64,000 nt of DNA. It comes from Synanceia verrucosa (taxonomy: Eukaryota > Chordata > Actinopteri > Perciformes > Synanceiidae). This document shows, piece by piece, positions 63,427 through 64,000 of this stretch. The notes under the pieces are model-generated. The model was not told where the DNA came from. It saw only the letters and a program-made list of their open reading frames with translations, and searched no databases. Position 1 is the first letter of the stretch; each line of letters starts with the position of its first letter. The translations under genes and the position numbers were made by a program. The stretch spans positions 10,619,849-10,683,848 of the forward strand of contig CM056553.1 of NCBI GenBank assembly GCA_029721515.1. Reading direction: 5' to 3'.

Positions 63427-64000
63427 TTTCTGCTTTAGAAGCTTCTCATCTTTGAGCTTGTGCTGTCCTCAGTTAAGGGGGAATATTGTGGCTCTGAAGC
63501 CGGCGCAGCCCAATGCAACTAATGTCGACACTTCATGCAGAATCAGAATCAGTGCATCACTATATGTAACATATATCTCCAGCTATCTGTCCTTTATGAC
63601 TAGCTGATTGCACGTTGTTCAGCTAATGGGATTCCATTATTTAGCTGTAAAAAAACTTCTTTCTTATATTCAGAGGGCTCAGAGCCTAATGGTCACCCCT
63701 TTAAGGTGCCCATTAAGTAAACAAAGAGTATAGCATTTGGCACAAACATTTACATATTATATCATCCCTCAAAAATACACTTTTAGTTTCACACATTACT
63801 CTTGTCAAAACCTGGTGTCTATATTACCCACAGTGCAATTTACCTGCAGACAGATCTGCAGTGGCTGTTTTGGTTGTGTTGAGCTTGAAGTCGCTAATGT
63901 AGCCTTGAGTCTTCCCATATGGAGAAGAAACAGAAAAAAAAAATAAGACTAACTTATATGATTTACTCTTGAAAGTGGCCACTTTTCCATTCTTTTCATA

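Larger units (their letters stand above)
58679..64000 (+). other. zdhhc9: First coding intron of zdhhc9, running off the window
   Basis: At least 5.3 kb of AT-rich intron with no further exon visible. It holds the inverted-repeat element at 61092-61521, a GT microsatellite, a short Tc1 relic at 63012-63426 and otherwise unremarkable sequence. Confidence 0.6.

Noticed and set aside
1..64000. CRISPR array, phage, plasmid or bacterial defence system
   Set aside because: The window is clearly vertebrate nuclear DNA with spliced genes; no direct-repeat arrays or prokaryotic genes are present.

Overview
The window is nuclear DNA from a ray-finned fish, most likely a percomorph-type teleost. The evidence is compact multi-exon genes with GT-AG introns of about 0.1 to 4 kb, teleost-style Tc1/mariner relics, short inverted-repeat elements, tRNA-derived SINE pieces and simple repeats. 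There are no operons, CRISPR arrays or prokaryotic features. Gene identities rest on my recall of the vertebrate families, not on a search. Exon borders were placed by hand from splice sites and checked for reading phase.

Layout: bcorl1 (+, about 0.85-10.0 kb, 3' UTR to about 11.25 kb); an 11.5 kb gene-poor stretch with several mobile-element relics (11.25-22.8 kb); a mid1ip1-family gene (-, one coding exon at 23.5-24.0 kb, TATA/CCAAT promoter near 24.6 kb); tspan6 (-, 26.8-31.3 kb, seven coding exons); a divergent promoter region (31.3-31.85 kb); srpx2 (+, 31.85/33.07-39.36 kb); sytl4 (-, 40.2-48.7 kb, 16 coding exons, probable 5' UTR exon near 51 kb), tail-to-tail with srpx2; trmt12/TYW2 (-, 52.9-55.4 kb, seven coding exons); and the first coding exon of zdhhc9 (+, 58.5 kb), whose intron runs off the right end.

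The genes do not form a pathway. bcorl1 is a nuclear Polycomb-type corepressor, mid1ip1 a cytosolic lipogenesis/microtubule regulator, tspan6 a tetraspanin, srpx2 a secreted sushi protein, sytl4 a Rab27 effector for secretory granules, trmt12 a tRNA wybutosine enzyme and zdhhc9 a Golgi palmitoyltransferase. What binds them is history. Five of them (bcorl1, mid1ip1, tspan6, srpx2, sytl4) have the same order and relative orientation as the human Xp11.4 paralogues BCOR, MID1IP1, TSPAN7, SRPX and SYTL5, yet residue by residue they look like the Xq22/Xq26 paralogues. The window is therefore a well-preserved ohnologous (2R) block.

No novel enzymatic or defence system was found. The best leads are the collinear paralogon, a multi-exon trmt12 embedded in it, an in-frame upstream exon that could extend SRPX2 past its signal peptide, two GC-AG introns, an AT-hook and acidic tracts in bcorl1, and a three-copy TTAA-flanked inverted-repeat family.
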